NCBI RefSeq assembly: GCF_001591265.1
Contig: NZ_BCUL01000004.1
Coordinates: 62,001-126,000 of the forward strand
Length of the DNA: 64,000 nt
Reading direction: 5' to 3'
DNA from: Moraxella atlantae NBRC 14588
Lineage (GTDB): Bacteria > Pseudomonadota > Gammaproteobacteria > Pseudomonadales > Moraxellaceae
This document shows, piece after piece, positions 57,195 through 64,000 of the stretch. How positions within the stretch are numbered: position 1 is the first letter of the stretch; every line of letters begins with the position of its first letter. The notes under the pieces were generated by a model, which saw only the letters and a program-made list of their open reading frames with translations, was not told the DNA's origin and made no database searches. The position numbers and the translations under genes were made by a program.

Positions 57195-57324
57195 CGTCAA
57201 TCCTTAATTTTTCTCAACGTGTTTTATCAAACCGTGGCTAGTTTGCATTGTAGCCAAAAATCTGCCGCTGCGTCAGTAGTTGGGCACAAAAATTTATGCC
57301 AAACTTGGGCATTAAAAAGCAAAT

Positions 57325-57340
57325 TGTTCCACGTGAAACA
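57325..57340. other. parS site 1
   Basis: TGTTCCACGTGAAACA, the canonical chromosomal parS (ParB/Spo0J) sequence, within the palindromic context ATTG...CAAT, in the dapB-dnaJ intergenic region. Confidence 0.9.
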
Positions 57341-57383
57341 ATTTGCCTTCATTAAGATCAAAAGATTTCAAAGCTAACAGAAT

Positions 57384-58532
57384 TTAGTCAAACAAATCTT
57401 TGACATCATCTTTTAGGCGGTTAAAAAATGATTTTTTCTGTGGTGATTGCTGATGCTCGCCCATCGAATCTTGCAACTGGCGCAATAGGTCTTTTTGCTG
57501 ACTGTTGAGATTGGTTGGCGTTTCGACAATCACGCGGCACAGTAAATCCCCACGCATGGTCGTGCGAATCGGCGTAACCCCTTTGCCCTTGATACGAAAT
57601 ATTTTGTGACTTTGGGTGCCCTCTGGAATACGCAAATTCACGCGCCCCTCAAGGGTGGGCACTTCAATCTCACGCCCCAAGGCGGCATCGGCAAAGCTAA
57701 CAGGCACATCCATATACAAATCTGCGCCTTCACGGGTGAAGGTGGCATGTGGCAGCACACGGATTTCAACATACAAATCACCGCTTTCACCGCCTGCGAT
57801 TGCCTCGCCCTCGCCCGATAAGCGCACGCGATCACCCGTATCAACCCCTGCAGGGATCGTGACTTCCAAAGTGCGTGATTTTTCTTGCACGCCTGTGCCA
57901 TGGCAAACATCACACGGATTTTTGATTTCCTTGCCTGTGCCATGACAAGTTGGACACGTTTGTTGTACGGCAAAAAAACCTTGCTGCATACGTACCACAC
58001 CGTGCCCGCCACAGGTCGAACAGGTCGTGATATCGCTGCTATTTTTTGCGCCTTTGCCATCACAAGCCTCACAGGGTGCAGGCGCGGTATAGGTGATTTC
58101 TTTTTTGGTGCCTGCCACCGCCTCCTCTAAGGTCAAATCCAGCATATAGCGTAGATCTGACCCACGACGCTGACGGCTTGCCCCACCGCGCGCGCCACCA
58201 AAGATGTCGCCAAAAATATCTTGAAAACCGCCGCCTGCGCGTCCGCCAAACAAGTCACCAAAGATGTCTTGGAAGTTGCCCGAAAAGCCACCGCCGCCCA
58301 TGCCATTTTCAAACGCCGCATGCCCCATGCGGTCATAGGCCGAACGTTTGTTGCTATCGCTTAACACCTCATACGCCAATGACGCTTCTTTGAATTTTTC
58401 TTCAGCTTCTGCGTCATCGGGATTGCGGTCAGGGTGGTATTTCATCGCCAGTTTGCGGTAGGCGCGTTTAATTTCGGTTTCGTCTGCAGTACGGGCAACG
58501 CCCAATACCTCATAAAAATCTCGTTTTGACAT
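57384..58532 (-). CDS. dnaJ: Chaperone DnaJ
   Basis: 382 aa type I J protein. J domain 1-70 with HPD at 33-35; G/F-rich region about 75-135 ([33 protein letters not shown]); four zinc CxxCxGxG repeats ([32 protein letters not shown]); then the C-terminal substrate-binding domains. It stimulates the DnaK ATPase. dnaK is not adjacent. SD AGGAATAACG. Confidence 0.98.
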   Translation of the reverse strand: MSKRDFYEVLGVARTADETEIKRAYRKLAMKYHPDRNPDDAEAEEKFKEASLAYEVLSDSNKRSAYDRMGHAAFENGMGGGGFSGNFQDIFGDLFGGRAGGGFQDIFGDIFGGARGGASRQRRGSDLRYMLDLTLEEAVAGTKKEITYTAPAPCEACDGKGAKNSSDITTCSTCGGHGVVRMQQGFFAVQQTCPTCHGTGKEIKNPCDVCHGTGVQEKSRTLEVTIPAGVDTGDRVRLSGEGEAIAGGESGDLYVEIRVLPHATFTREGADLYMDVPVSFADAALGREIEVPTLEGRVNLRIPEGTQSHKIFRIKGKGVTPIRTTMRGDLLCRVIVETPTNLNSQQKDLLRQLQDSMGEHQQSPQKKSFFNRLKDDVKDLFD

Positions 58533-58714
58533 CGTTATTCCTCACCCACAGACCGCGCTGTTGGTCTGTGTCTGGTTGTATTTGACAATTTGGGTATGTT
58601 CGCCAAGGTCAAATGAAAAATTTGGCTAAAATATGGGATTTAGTGGCGATTAATAACGATTTATCAAGGCTTATGGTAAATTTTTGTAATTTTTATGGGC
58701 AAAATACCACCAAA

Positions 58715-58742
58715 GTAAAAAAAAGGTTTCATGTGAAACCTT
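58715..58742 (-). terminator. rsuA terminator
   Basis: Read on the minus strand: AAGGTTTCA-ca-TGAAACCTTTTTTTT, an intrinsic terminator 25 bp after the rsuA stop. Confidence 0.85.
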
Positions 58743-58766
58743 GTTAGCTTGAATACAATAAAATAG

Positions 58767-59477
58767 CTAAGGTGAAAACTGGTCGATTTCAGCTTGGGTT
58801 AAAAAGCGGCTATCACCTTTTTCTAGACCATCAAGTGTGATGCTGCCAATCCGTGCTCGGTGCAGGGCAACAACTTTGTTGCCAAAATACGCCATCATGC
58901 GTTTGACTTGGTGGTACTTGCCCTCGGTCAAAACCAATGTGGCATGGGTAGGATCCGTAAAGCTTAGCTGTGCAGGCTTGGTTTTGTCGCGCTCACCTTC
59001 TAGCAAGACACCTTTTGCCAAAGCGTCAATGGCATAGGCTTGCTGTGTGTCATCCATCGGGTCGGCAAGGGTCAATTCATAAGTCTTGGCAACGTGGTGC
59101 TTAGGACTGGTAACGCGATGCAAAAATGTGCCATCATCGGATAATAGCAATGCACCTGTGGTATCCACATCAAGCCTACCTGCCATACGCAAAGCTTGTA
59201 CTTCGGGCACGTCAATCAATTCGGTGACAATCGGGTATTCTTTGGGTTTTAGTGTACATTCAAAGCCTTCAGGCTTGTACAGTAAAATATAGCGGCTGCC
59301 CGTGGCGACCGATAATGGCTCGCCAAACCAATCGATATCATCATTGACTTCATCAATATGCACGCTGCCGTCGCGTACAATCTCGCCATTGACGCTGATT
59401 TCATCGTTGTGCAAAATTCGTTTGCAGTCTTTGCGCGATAGCTGGGTGGCTTTACTTAAAAATTTGTCTAAACGCAT
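58767..59477 (-). CDS. rsuA: 16S rRNA pseudouridine synthase RsuA
   Basis: 236 aa. An N-terminal S4 domain (MRLDKFLSKATQLSRKDCKRI) is followed by the catalytic domain: MAGRLDVDTTGALLLSDDG contains the catalytic Asp of the RluA/RsuA signature GRLDVDTTG. KPEGFECT and GKYHQVKRMMAYFG are further family motifs. It makes pseudouridine 516 in 16S rRNA. A start-proximal SD is not obvious. Confidence 0.93.
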   Translation of the reverse strand: MRLDKFLSKATQLSRKDCKRILHNDEISVNGEIVRDGSVHIDEVNDDIDWFGEPLSVATGSRYILLYKPEGFECTLKPKEYPIVTELIDVPEVQALRMAGRLDVDTTGALLLSDDGTFLHRVTSPKHHVAKTYELTLADPMDDTQQAYAIDALAKGVLLEGERDKTKPAQLSFTDPTHATLVLTEGKYHQVKRMMAYFGNKVVALHRARIGSITLDGLEKGDSRFLTQAEIDQFSP

Positions 59478-59582
59478 GGTTGGTGGTATCGGTTAAAATT
59501 TTGCTGGCTAGTGTAACACAATTTGGCTAAAACTTTGTGCTGTCTGTGGATGGGTTTGGCGTGAATGCAAAAGCTAAATGTA

Positions 59583-59614
59583 GACAAAGCCCAGTAAAAC
59601 TGCTGGGCTTTGTC
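59583..59614 (-). terminator. Strong hairpin downstream of membrane protein gene
   Basis: A perfect 12-bp stem GACAAAGCCCAG-(8 nt)-CTGGGCTTTGTC, 57 bp past the stop of the minus-strand membrane protein. Only short T content follows, so terminator efficiency is uncertain. Confidence 0.6.
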
Positions 59615-59670
59615 CAAGGCTTACGCCATTCAACGCTGTACTACGATTTTATGCAAGCGTGTGGTCATTT

Positions 59671-60801
59671 TTATGATATATGCGTGCTATCTGTTGTGGT
59701 TGTGGTGCGTGAGATAACCAACGGACGCTCTAGGCGATATTTTGCGGCCGCTTGTTTTGCCCCTGCAATGCTTGCTAAGAAAGTGAACAACATGCTAAGT
59801 AAACCAAACAAACCTGTGTACAAGGCAGTTTTACGTGCGGTTTCTTTGGCTTCATCGACCGCTTGCTGCGCTTTGATTTTGGTTTGCTCAACTTGCGCTT
59901 TGGCATCGGCAATGCTCTGTTCGGTTTTGGCGCGGTAGTCTTGGTAAGTAGTAAGGGCTTCTTGTTGCACCTGTTGGGCTTGCGCCTCGCTTAAACCTTC
60001 ATTTTCAAGGCGTTGGATCAGCTCTGGACCTTTGATAGCGGTTTCAATTTGCGCAAAGCGGTTTTTGGCATACTCATCCAAGTTTTTCCAGGTATCGATA
60101 TCGCTAAAATCCATGTCCGCCATTTGGGTTTTGGTTTTATTGACCATGTCTTCAATGACATTAGCGCTCGCACTGATTTGTGCTTTGCTCAAGGTATCAT
60201 TATTTTTTGCAATCCAGCTTTCGATATCATCACGGCTAATATCGCCCGTAACTTTTTTATACAGCGCCTGCAGACCATTGCCGATATCATCGCTTTGACC
60301 CGACGCGGCAGCGGCAGTTGCCCCTGTGGTTGCTATGCTTGCCGTTGTACCAATCACTGACCCTGCAGCATTACCTACCGCACCTGCTGCGCTACCCACC
60401 GCACTTGCTGTCGCGCCTGCAACGTTGCCAGCGGTTTTTACCGCACCAGTTAGCCCACTGACTGCCAACCATGTGGTCAATACGATGATTGAAGCGGCAG
60501 TTAGCATCCCTGTCAAAGTGGCATCTTTTGGTAAAATCTCAACGCCATCACCGAATAGCGCCTCGGGTGCTGAAGCTTTGACCGCAAAATAACCTGCCGT
60601 GTAAGCACTGAGCAAAGCGGTCACGATGGCATAAATACCTGCGGTGATACTCGCCCCTTGTAGATCAAGCGACAAAAATGCGCTTAGTATCAATGCCAGC
60701 GAAAACATGGCAAACCACACCACCAGTCCCATCAACAAGCCAGCTAAGATACCACGCCATGAAGGGCGACGCGCTGGTGTCATCTGTGATTGATCATTCA
60801 T
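59671..60801 (-). CDS. Hypothetical membrane protein with coiled-coil segment
   Basis: 376 aa, not recognised. N-terminal cytoplasmic tail, then three to four predicted transmembrane helices (about 17-42, 52-72, 97-117). An Ala/Gly/Thr-rich stretch (about 118-165, GNVAGATASAVGSAAGAVGN) follows, then a long soluble Glu/Ala/Lys/Gln-rich helical region (about 175-335) that looks like coiled coil, and a final transmembrane helix (about 336-357). The C-terminus is Thr-rich. GGGAG precedes the ATG. It resembles PspA/colicin-type helical proteins only in composition. Confidence 0.65.
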   Translation of the reverse strand: MNDQSQMTPARRPSWRGILAGLLMGLVVWFAMFSLALILSAFLSLDLQGASITAGIYAIVTALLSAYTAGYFAVKASAPEALFGDGVEILPKDATLTGMLTAASIIVLTTWLAVSGLTGAVKTAGNVAGATASAVGSAAGAVGNAAGSVIGTTASIATTGATAAAASGQSDDIGNGLQALYKKVTGDISRDDIESWIAKNNDTLSKAQISASANVIEDMVNKTKTQMADMDFSDIDTWKNLDEYAKNRFAQIETAIKGPELIQRLENEGLSEAQAQQVQQEALTTYQDYRAKTEQSIADAKAQVEQTKIKAQQAVDEAKETARKTALYTGLFGLLSMLFTFLASIAGAKQAAAKYRLERPLVISRTTTTTDSTHIS

Positions 60802-61191
60802 CTGATTCTCCCAAATGCCTTTGTTGTGGCATATACCTTGCTATGACCTATACAAAGGCTGTCGGTTATAAAATTTTTGCCCAAACTACATGCGGCTTAT
60901 TATAGGTTAGCGTTTGCAATATATAAGCAAGTTTTTGTCAATATTTTGCTAAATTATTGTTATAAAAATTTTAGATCATAGCTCATTATTTACCAAAACA
61001 ATAAGCCAGTTACTATCCATCAGCGTATTTTTACAATTTCATAGAACTAAAATTTTTAGGCTAAACTAAAAAGTAAGCCTGTTGTATGCAGCTATAACAA
61101 TTTGTCCATATTTTGCTAAGTGCATTTAAACCGATGCATAAAGCCGCTATATTATATTAATGATGTAATACGAGAATATCGCTGCCACTTC
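60802..61191. other. Intergenic region, no gene seen
   Basis: 390 bp of strongly AT-rich DNA between the membrane protein and yigZ, divergent. No RNA gene or repeat was recognised. An ATG-rich upstream extension of yigZ is not supported by an SD. Confidence 0.5.
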
Positions 61192-61794
61192 ATGACTTAT
61201 TCAACTATAAATAGCCCTTGTAACGCCACGCTTGAGATCAAAAAAAGCCAGTTTTTGGCGTTTGCTTATCCTGTCGCAAGCCGAGAACAAGCATTGTTTC
61301 ACGTGGAACAATTACGCCAACAGTACCCTGACGCGCGTCATCATTGCTGGGCGTATATCATCGGTGATCCACACAATACGACAGACGCAGGTTTTGATGA
61401 CGATGGCGAGCCAACTGGTACGGCAGGTAAGCCAATCTTAAACCTGTTACAACATAAATCCATCGGTAATTGCGTTGTGGTGGTGGTGCGCTATTTTGGT
61501 GGAATTAAACTGGGTGCAGGTGGACTAGCACGCGCGTATGGTGCAGCAGCACAAGCGACATTGGCGGATGCGGCCCTGACACCATTTGAACCTTTGGCAC
61601 AGCTGAGTATTGACTGTGCGTTTGCTGATGAGGCTTTTATTCGGCATATCGTGGCAGGATTTGGCGGCGAGGTATTGGCAGTCACCTATCAGCAGCAGGT
61701 GCAGCTTAGCATTAAGCTAGCGACACGCGCAGTTGCTGACTTGAAGGCAAAACTGCAAGACAGTTTGGGCAAAACTGTGAGCATAAAACCTTGA
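61192..61794 (+). CDS. YigZ/IMPACT-family protein
   Basis: 200 aa from the ATG at 61192. N-terminal IMPACT domain: EIKKSQFLAFAYPVASREQA, HHCWAYIIGD, GFDDDGEPTGTAGKPIL and VVVVVRYFGGIKLGAGGLARAYG (family signature), followed by a C-terminal EF-G-like ferredoxin fold (YQQQVQLSIK). Family members may bind ribosomes or RNA, but the role is unclear. It contains parS site 2 at 61295 in its coding sequence, encoding FHVEQ. Confidence 0.9.
   Translation: MTYSTINSPCNATLEIKKSQFLAFAYPVASREQALFHVEQLRQQYPDARHHCWAYIIGDPHNTTDAGFDDDGEPTGTAGKPILNLLQHKSIGNCVVVVVRYFGGIKLGAGGLARAYGAAAQATLADAALTPFEPLAQLSIDCAFADEAFIRHIVAGFGGEVLAVTYQQQVQLSIKLATRAVADLKAKLQDSLGKTVSIKP
61295..61310. other. parS site 2
   Basis: TGTTTCACGTGGAACA, reverse complement of the canonical TGTTCCACGTGAAACA, embedded in the yigZ coding frame. 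Confidence 0.88.
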
Positions 61795-61877
61795 GCATAA
61801 ATCGCTGTTTTTAATAGCCGCATTTGACAGCCAAAATCTTACATAACATACCAAAGCTAACTTATTGGGCAGTTACT

Positions 61878-62918
61878 ATGGCAGACCAGACCACGCAAGC
61901 ATCAACACACGGATCAGCACAACGATCAACGTTTAATATCCATACGCTAAAACTCAAACCATTTAACCCTGCATTTTGGTTGGCCAATCGGCATATCCAA
62001 ACGATTTTGCCACGGTTTGTCCCCATCGAAGAACCTGCCTATCAGCGTGAGCTGCTCCCCGATAGCACAGGCGAAACGTTGGTAGCGTACGATTTTGTTT
62101 ATGCCAATGGCGCGCCAAATCTTGATAAACCGCTGGCGATGATGTTTCACGGGCTTGAGGGCAGTAGTGATAGCGCATATGCCAAGGCGTTTGTGTTGGG
62201 TGCACAGCGTTATGGCTGGGATGCGGTGATCGTGCATTTTCGTGGCTGCGGTGGTGTGGAGAATACCGCTTATAAAGATTATCATGCAGGCGATACCTAT
62301 GAAGCACAATTTGTTTTGATGCAGCTTAAACAACGCTACGCGCATGTATTTGCCGCAGGTGTGTCATTGGGCGGCAATATGCTGGCACGTTATATGGGTG
62401 AAACAGGTGACGCGGCGTTGTGTGATGCGGCGGTGGTGATTAGCGCGCCTGTGGACTTGATCAGTGCAGCGGTTAAGATGCATCGCGGTGTGGCAAAGCG
62501 TGTGTATACGCCGTATTTGCTCAAGCCGCTAGTGGCTAAGGCTCTCAAAAAAACCACCGACTCTATGACGCGCAATAAGCTGCAAAAGTTGCACTTTATT
62601 GATGGCTTTGATGAGGTTTATACCGCGCCGCGCAATGGCTTTGCCGATGCGGCTGACTATTATCGTCAGTCTTCTGCCTTGCCTGTGCTACAGGACATCA
62701 GCAAGCCCACCTTGCTGATTCAAGCCAAAGATGACCCATTTGTCGGCATTCGGGCAACGGTGGATGACATATCGGATGCGGTACGCTTGTTGTACAGCAA
62801 GCACGGTGGGCATGTTGGTTTTATTGACTGGCAAGATAGCAAGTTTAGTTTGGATTGGTTGCCAAACACTGCCATGCAATTTTTTATGGCAGTGTATGCT
62901 GCGCAGATCAATCATTAG
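61878..62918 (+). CDS. YheT-family alpha/beta hydrolase
   Basis: 346 aa from the ATG at 61878. FNPAFWLANRHIQTILPRF is the YheT N-terminal signature; MMFHGLEGSSDSAYA forms the oxyanion hole, VHFRGCGGVENTAYKDYHAG is family-specific, the nucleophile elbow is AAGVSLGGNMLARYM, the acid residue lies in AKDDPFVG and the His in GGHVGFIDW. It is a probable carboxylesterase with unknown substrate. Confidence 0.9.
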   Translation: MADQTTQASTHGSAQRSTFNIHTLKLKPFNPAFWLANRHIQTILPRFVPIEEPAYQRELLPDSTGETLVAYDFVYANGAPNLDKPLAMMFHGLEGSSDSAYAKAFVLGAQRYGWDAVIVHFRGCGGVENTAYKDYHAGDTYEAQFVLMQLKQRYAHVFAAGVSLGGNMLARYMGETGDAALCDAAVVISAPVDLISAAVKMHRGVAKRVYTPYLLKPLVAKALKKTTDSMTRNKLQKLHFIDGFDEVYTAPRNGFADAADYYRQSSALPVLQDISKPTLLIQAKDDPFVGIRATVDDISDAVRLLYSKHGGHVGFIDWQDSKFSLDWLPNTAMQFFMAVYAAQINH

Positions 62919-62952
62919 GCGGTGTTTTATCATCAAATTCTCATATTGGCTT

Positions 62953-62981
62953 TTGGTTTTCTGCCAAAACTGGCTTACAAT
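62953..62981 (+). promoter_or_regulatory. mpl promoter
   Basis: TTGGTT (62953-62958), 17-bp spacer, TACAAT (62976-62981), about 46 bp before the ATG of mpl. Confidence 0.65.
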
Positions 62982-63027
62982 GGCGTTTTTGACGCCCCCA
63001 TTGGTGGTTACAGGTAAGGGATTGGCT

Positions 63028-64000
63028 ATGCATATTCATATTTTGGGCATTTGCGGTACGTTTATGGGCTCGCTGGCGTTGTTGGCGCGTGATTTGGGGC
63101 ATCGAGTCACAGGCTCAGATGCCAACGTTTATCCGCCGATGTCCACCCAATTGGCAAATGCAGGTATCGATATCATGCAAGGCTATCACGCCGAGCATTT
63201 ACAGCCACATCCAGATTTGGTAATTGTGGGCAATGCCATGAAACGCGGTATGGCAGCCGTAGAATATATGCTCAACGCGCGCCTGCCTTATACCTCAGGC
63301 CCGCAATTTTTGGCAGAACATGTGCTACAACATCGTCATGTGTTGGCGGTAGCAGGTACGCATGGCAAAACCTCGACTACCACCATGTTGGCGTGGATTT
63401 TGCAATATGCAGGTATTGATACAGGCTTTTTGATTGGTGGCGTGCCGTTGGTCAATACCACTGATACACGCTTACAAGCGGCGTTTACCCATAGCAGTCA
63501 TTTGGGGCAGCCCACGACTGACGAGCAAACAGGTTATTTTGTCATTGAAGCCGATGAATATGACAGTGCGTTTTTTGATAAGCGGTCAAAATTCGTCCAT
63601 TATCGCCCAACCACCGCGATTTTGAACAACCTTGAATACGATCATGCTGATATCTTTGCCGATTTAGCCGCAATCCAGACCCAGTTTCACCACTTGGTAC
63701 GCACCATCCCTAGTCACGGTAATATCATCCTGCCTGCTGATACACCAAGCCTTGAGCAAGTTTTGGCGCACGGTTGTTGGACGCCTGTAGCACGCACTCA
63801 AATTGTCACACAGGGCGAAAAAGGTACCACAAACATCGACTGGCAGGCTACCCTCGCTGCCGAGGATGGCAGCATGTTTCACGTGAAACATCATGATGAA
63901 CATAGTACTGTTGATTGGCAAATGAATGGCTTGCACAGCGTGCAAAATGCTCTGGCGGCAATTGCAGCCGCACACCACGTTGGCGTATCGGTAGCACAGG
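63028..64000 (+). CDS. mpl: UDP-MurNAc:L-Ala-gamma-D-Glu-meso-DAP ligase, 5' part
   Basis: About 324 N-terminal residues; the gene runs off the right edge. MHIHILGICGTFMGSLALLA is the Mur ligase UDP-binding fold, VAGTHGKTSTTTMLAW the ATP P-loop, EADEYDSAFFDKRSKF the Mpl-specific carbamate/metal region, and LNNLEYDHADIF a conserved Mur block. It reattaches recycled murein tripeptide to UDP-MurNAc, linking to anmK recycling in this window. AAGGG seven bases upstream is a good SD. parS site 3 lies at 63875 in frame (MFHVKHH). Confidence 0.95.
   Translation, partial: MHIHILGICGTFMGSLALLARDLGHRVTGSDANVYPPMSTQLANAGIDIMQGYHAEHLQPHPDLVIVGNAMKRGMAAVEYMLNARLPYTSGPQFLAEHVLQHRHVLAVAGTHGKTSTTTMLAWILQYAGIDTGFLIGGVPLVNTTDTRLQAAFTHSSHLGQPTTDEQTGYFVIEADEYDSAFFDKRSKFVHYRPTTAILNNLEYDHADIFADLAAIQTQFHHLVRTIPSHGNIILPADTPSLEQVLAHGCWTPVARTQIVTQGEKGTTNIDWQATLAAEDGSMFHVKHHDEHSTVDWQMNGLHSVQNALAAIAAAHHVGVSVAQ
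63875..63890. other. parS site 3
   Basis: TGTTTCACGTGAAACA, a perfectly palindromic parS, within mpl coding sequence. Confidence 0.9.

Noticed and set aside
58724-58740. GGTTTCATGTGAAACC considered as a fourth parS
   Set aside because: The centre is CATG instead of CACGTG, and it forms the stem of the rsuA terminator with a U-run.

Overview
The window looks like chromosomal DNA from a gamma-proteobacterium of the family Moraxellaceae, closest in style to Moraxella/Faucicola (M. osloensis-like) or Psychrobacter. This is inferred from gltA facing away from sdhCDAB-sucAB-lpd, the ispE-tRNA-Gln-prs-rplY-pth block, and moderate base composition. No database was searched. Three perfect or near-perfect parS sites at 57.3, 61.3 and 63.9 kb suggest that the right end lies in the origin-proximal ParB-loaded region.

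Layout. 1-10.9 kb: TCA-cycle block, with lpd (partial), sucB, sucA, sdhB, sdhA, sdhD and sdhC on the minus strand and gltA divergent. 11-15.6 kb: ispE, two identical tRNA-Gln genes, prs, L25, pth, panD. 15.7-21.1 kb: sodB, an NhaD-type antiporter, hisA and an ABC exporter. 21.4-22.8 kb: two near-identical 342-bp IS200/IS605-type non-autonomous elements flanking a GNAT protein and tRNA-Phe. 22.8-33.2 kb: secreted esterase, anmK, tyrS, DUF1653, Old Yellow Enzyme, hexapeptide acetyltransferase, uvrC, HNH protein and a methyltransferase. 33.4-43.9 kb: a PmrA-like regulator, a 15-bp tandem array, a tnpB-only IS with a disrupted tnpB, then tri-heme cytochrome c, Tat-exported flavin amine oxidase, mono-heme cytochrome c, sensor kinase, EptA-like phosphoethanolamine transferase and a PAP2 phosphatase. 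43.9-50 kb: thiC with TPP riboswitch, a TolC-family protein, pstS and phoU. 50.1-64 kb: a third 342-bp element, gph, small unknowns, comM, hemN, an SMR exporter, a hotdog protein, dapB, dnaJ, rsuA, a membrane protein, yigZ, yheT and mpl (partial).

Most notable: (1) the three 342-bp elements each carry a good sigma70 promoter (TTGTTA-17-TATACT) followed by a long chain of hairpins. They end in the same 3' tail as the tnpB element, with one compensatory stem change between the two. They look like mobile, self-transcribed structured RNAs, possibly TnpB guide (omega) RNAs acting in trans with guides read from flanking DNA. (2) The tnpB zinc-finger coding region is interrupted twice by related ~60-bp hairpin repeats that differ by compensatory base pairs. 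(3) A predicted periplasmic flavin amine dehydrogenase/cytochrome c module sits between a PmrA-like regulator and its probable kinase. (4) parS sites lie inside coding sequences.
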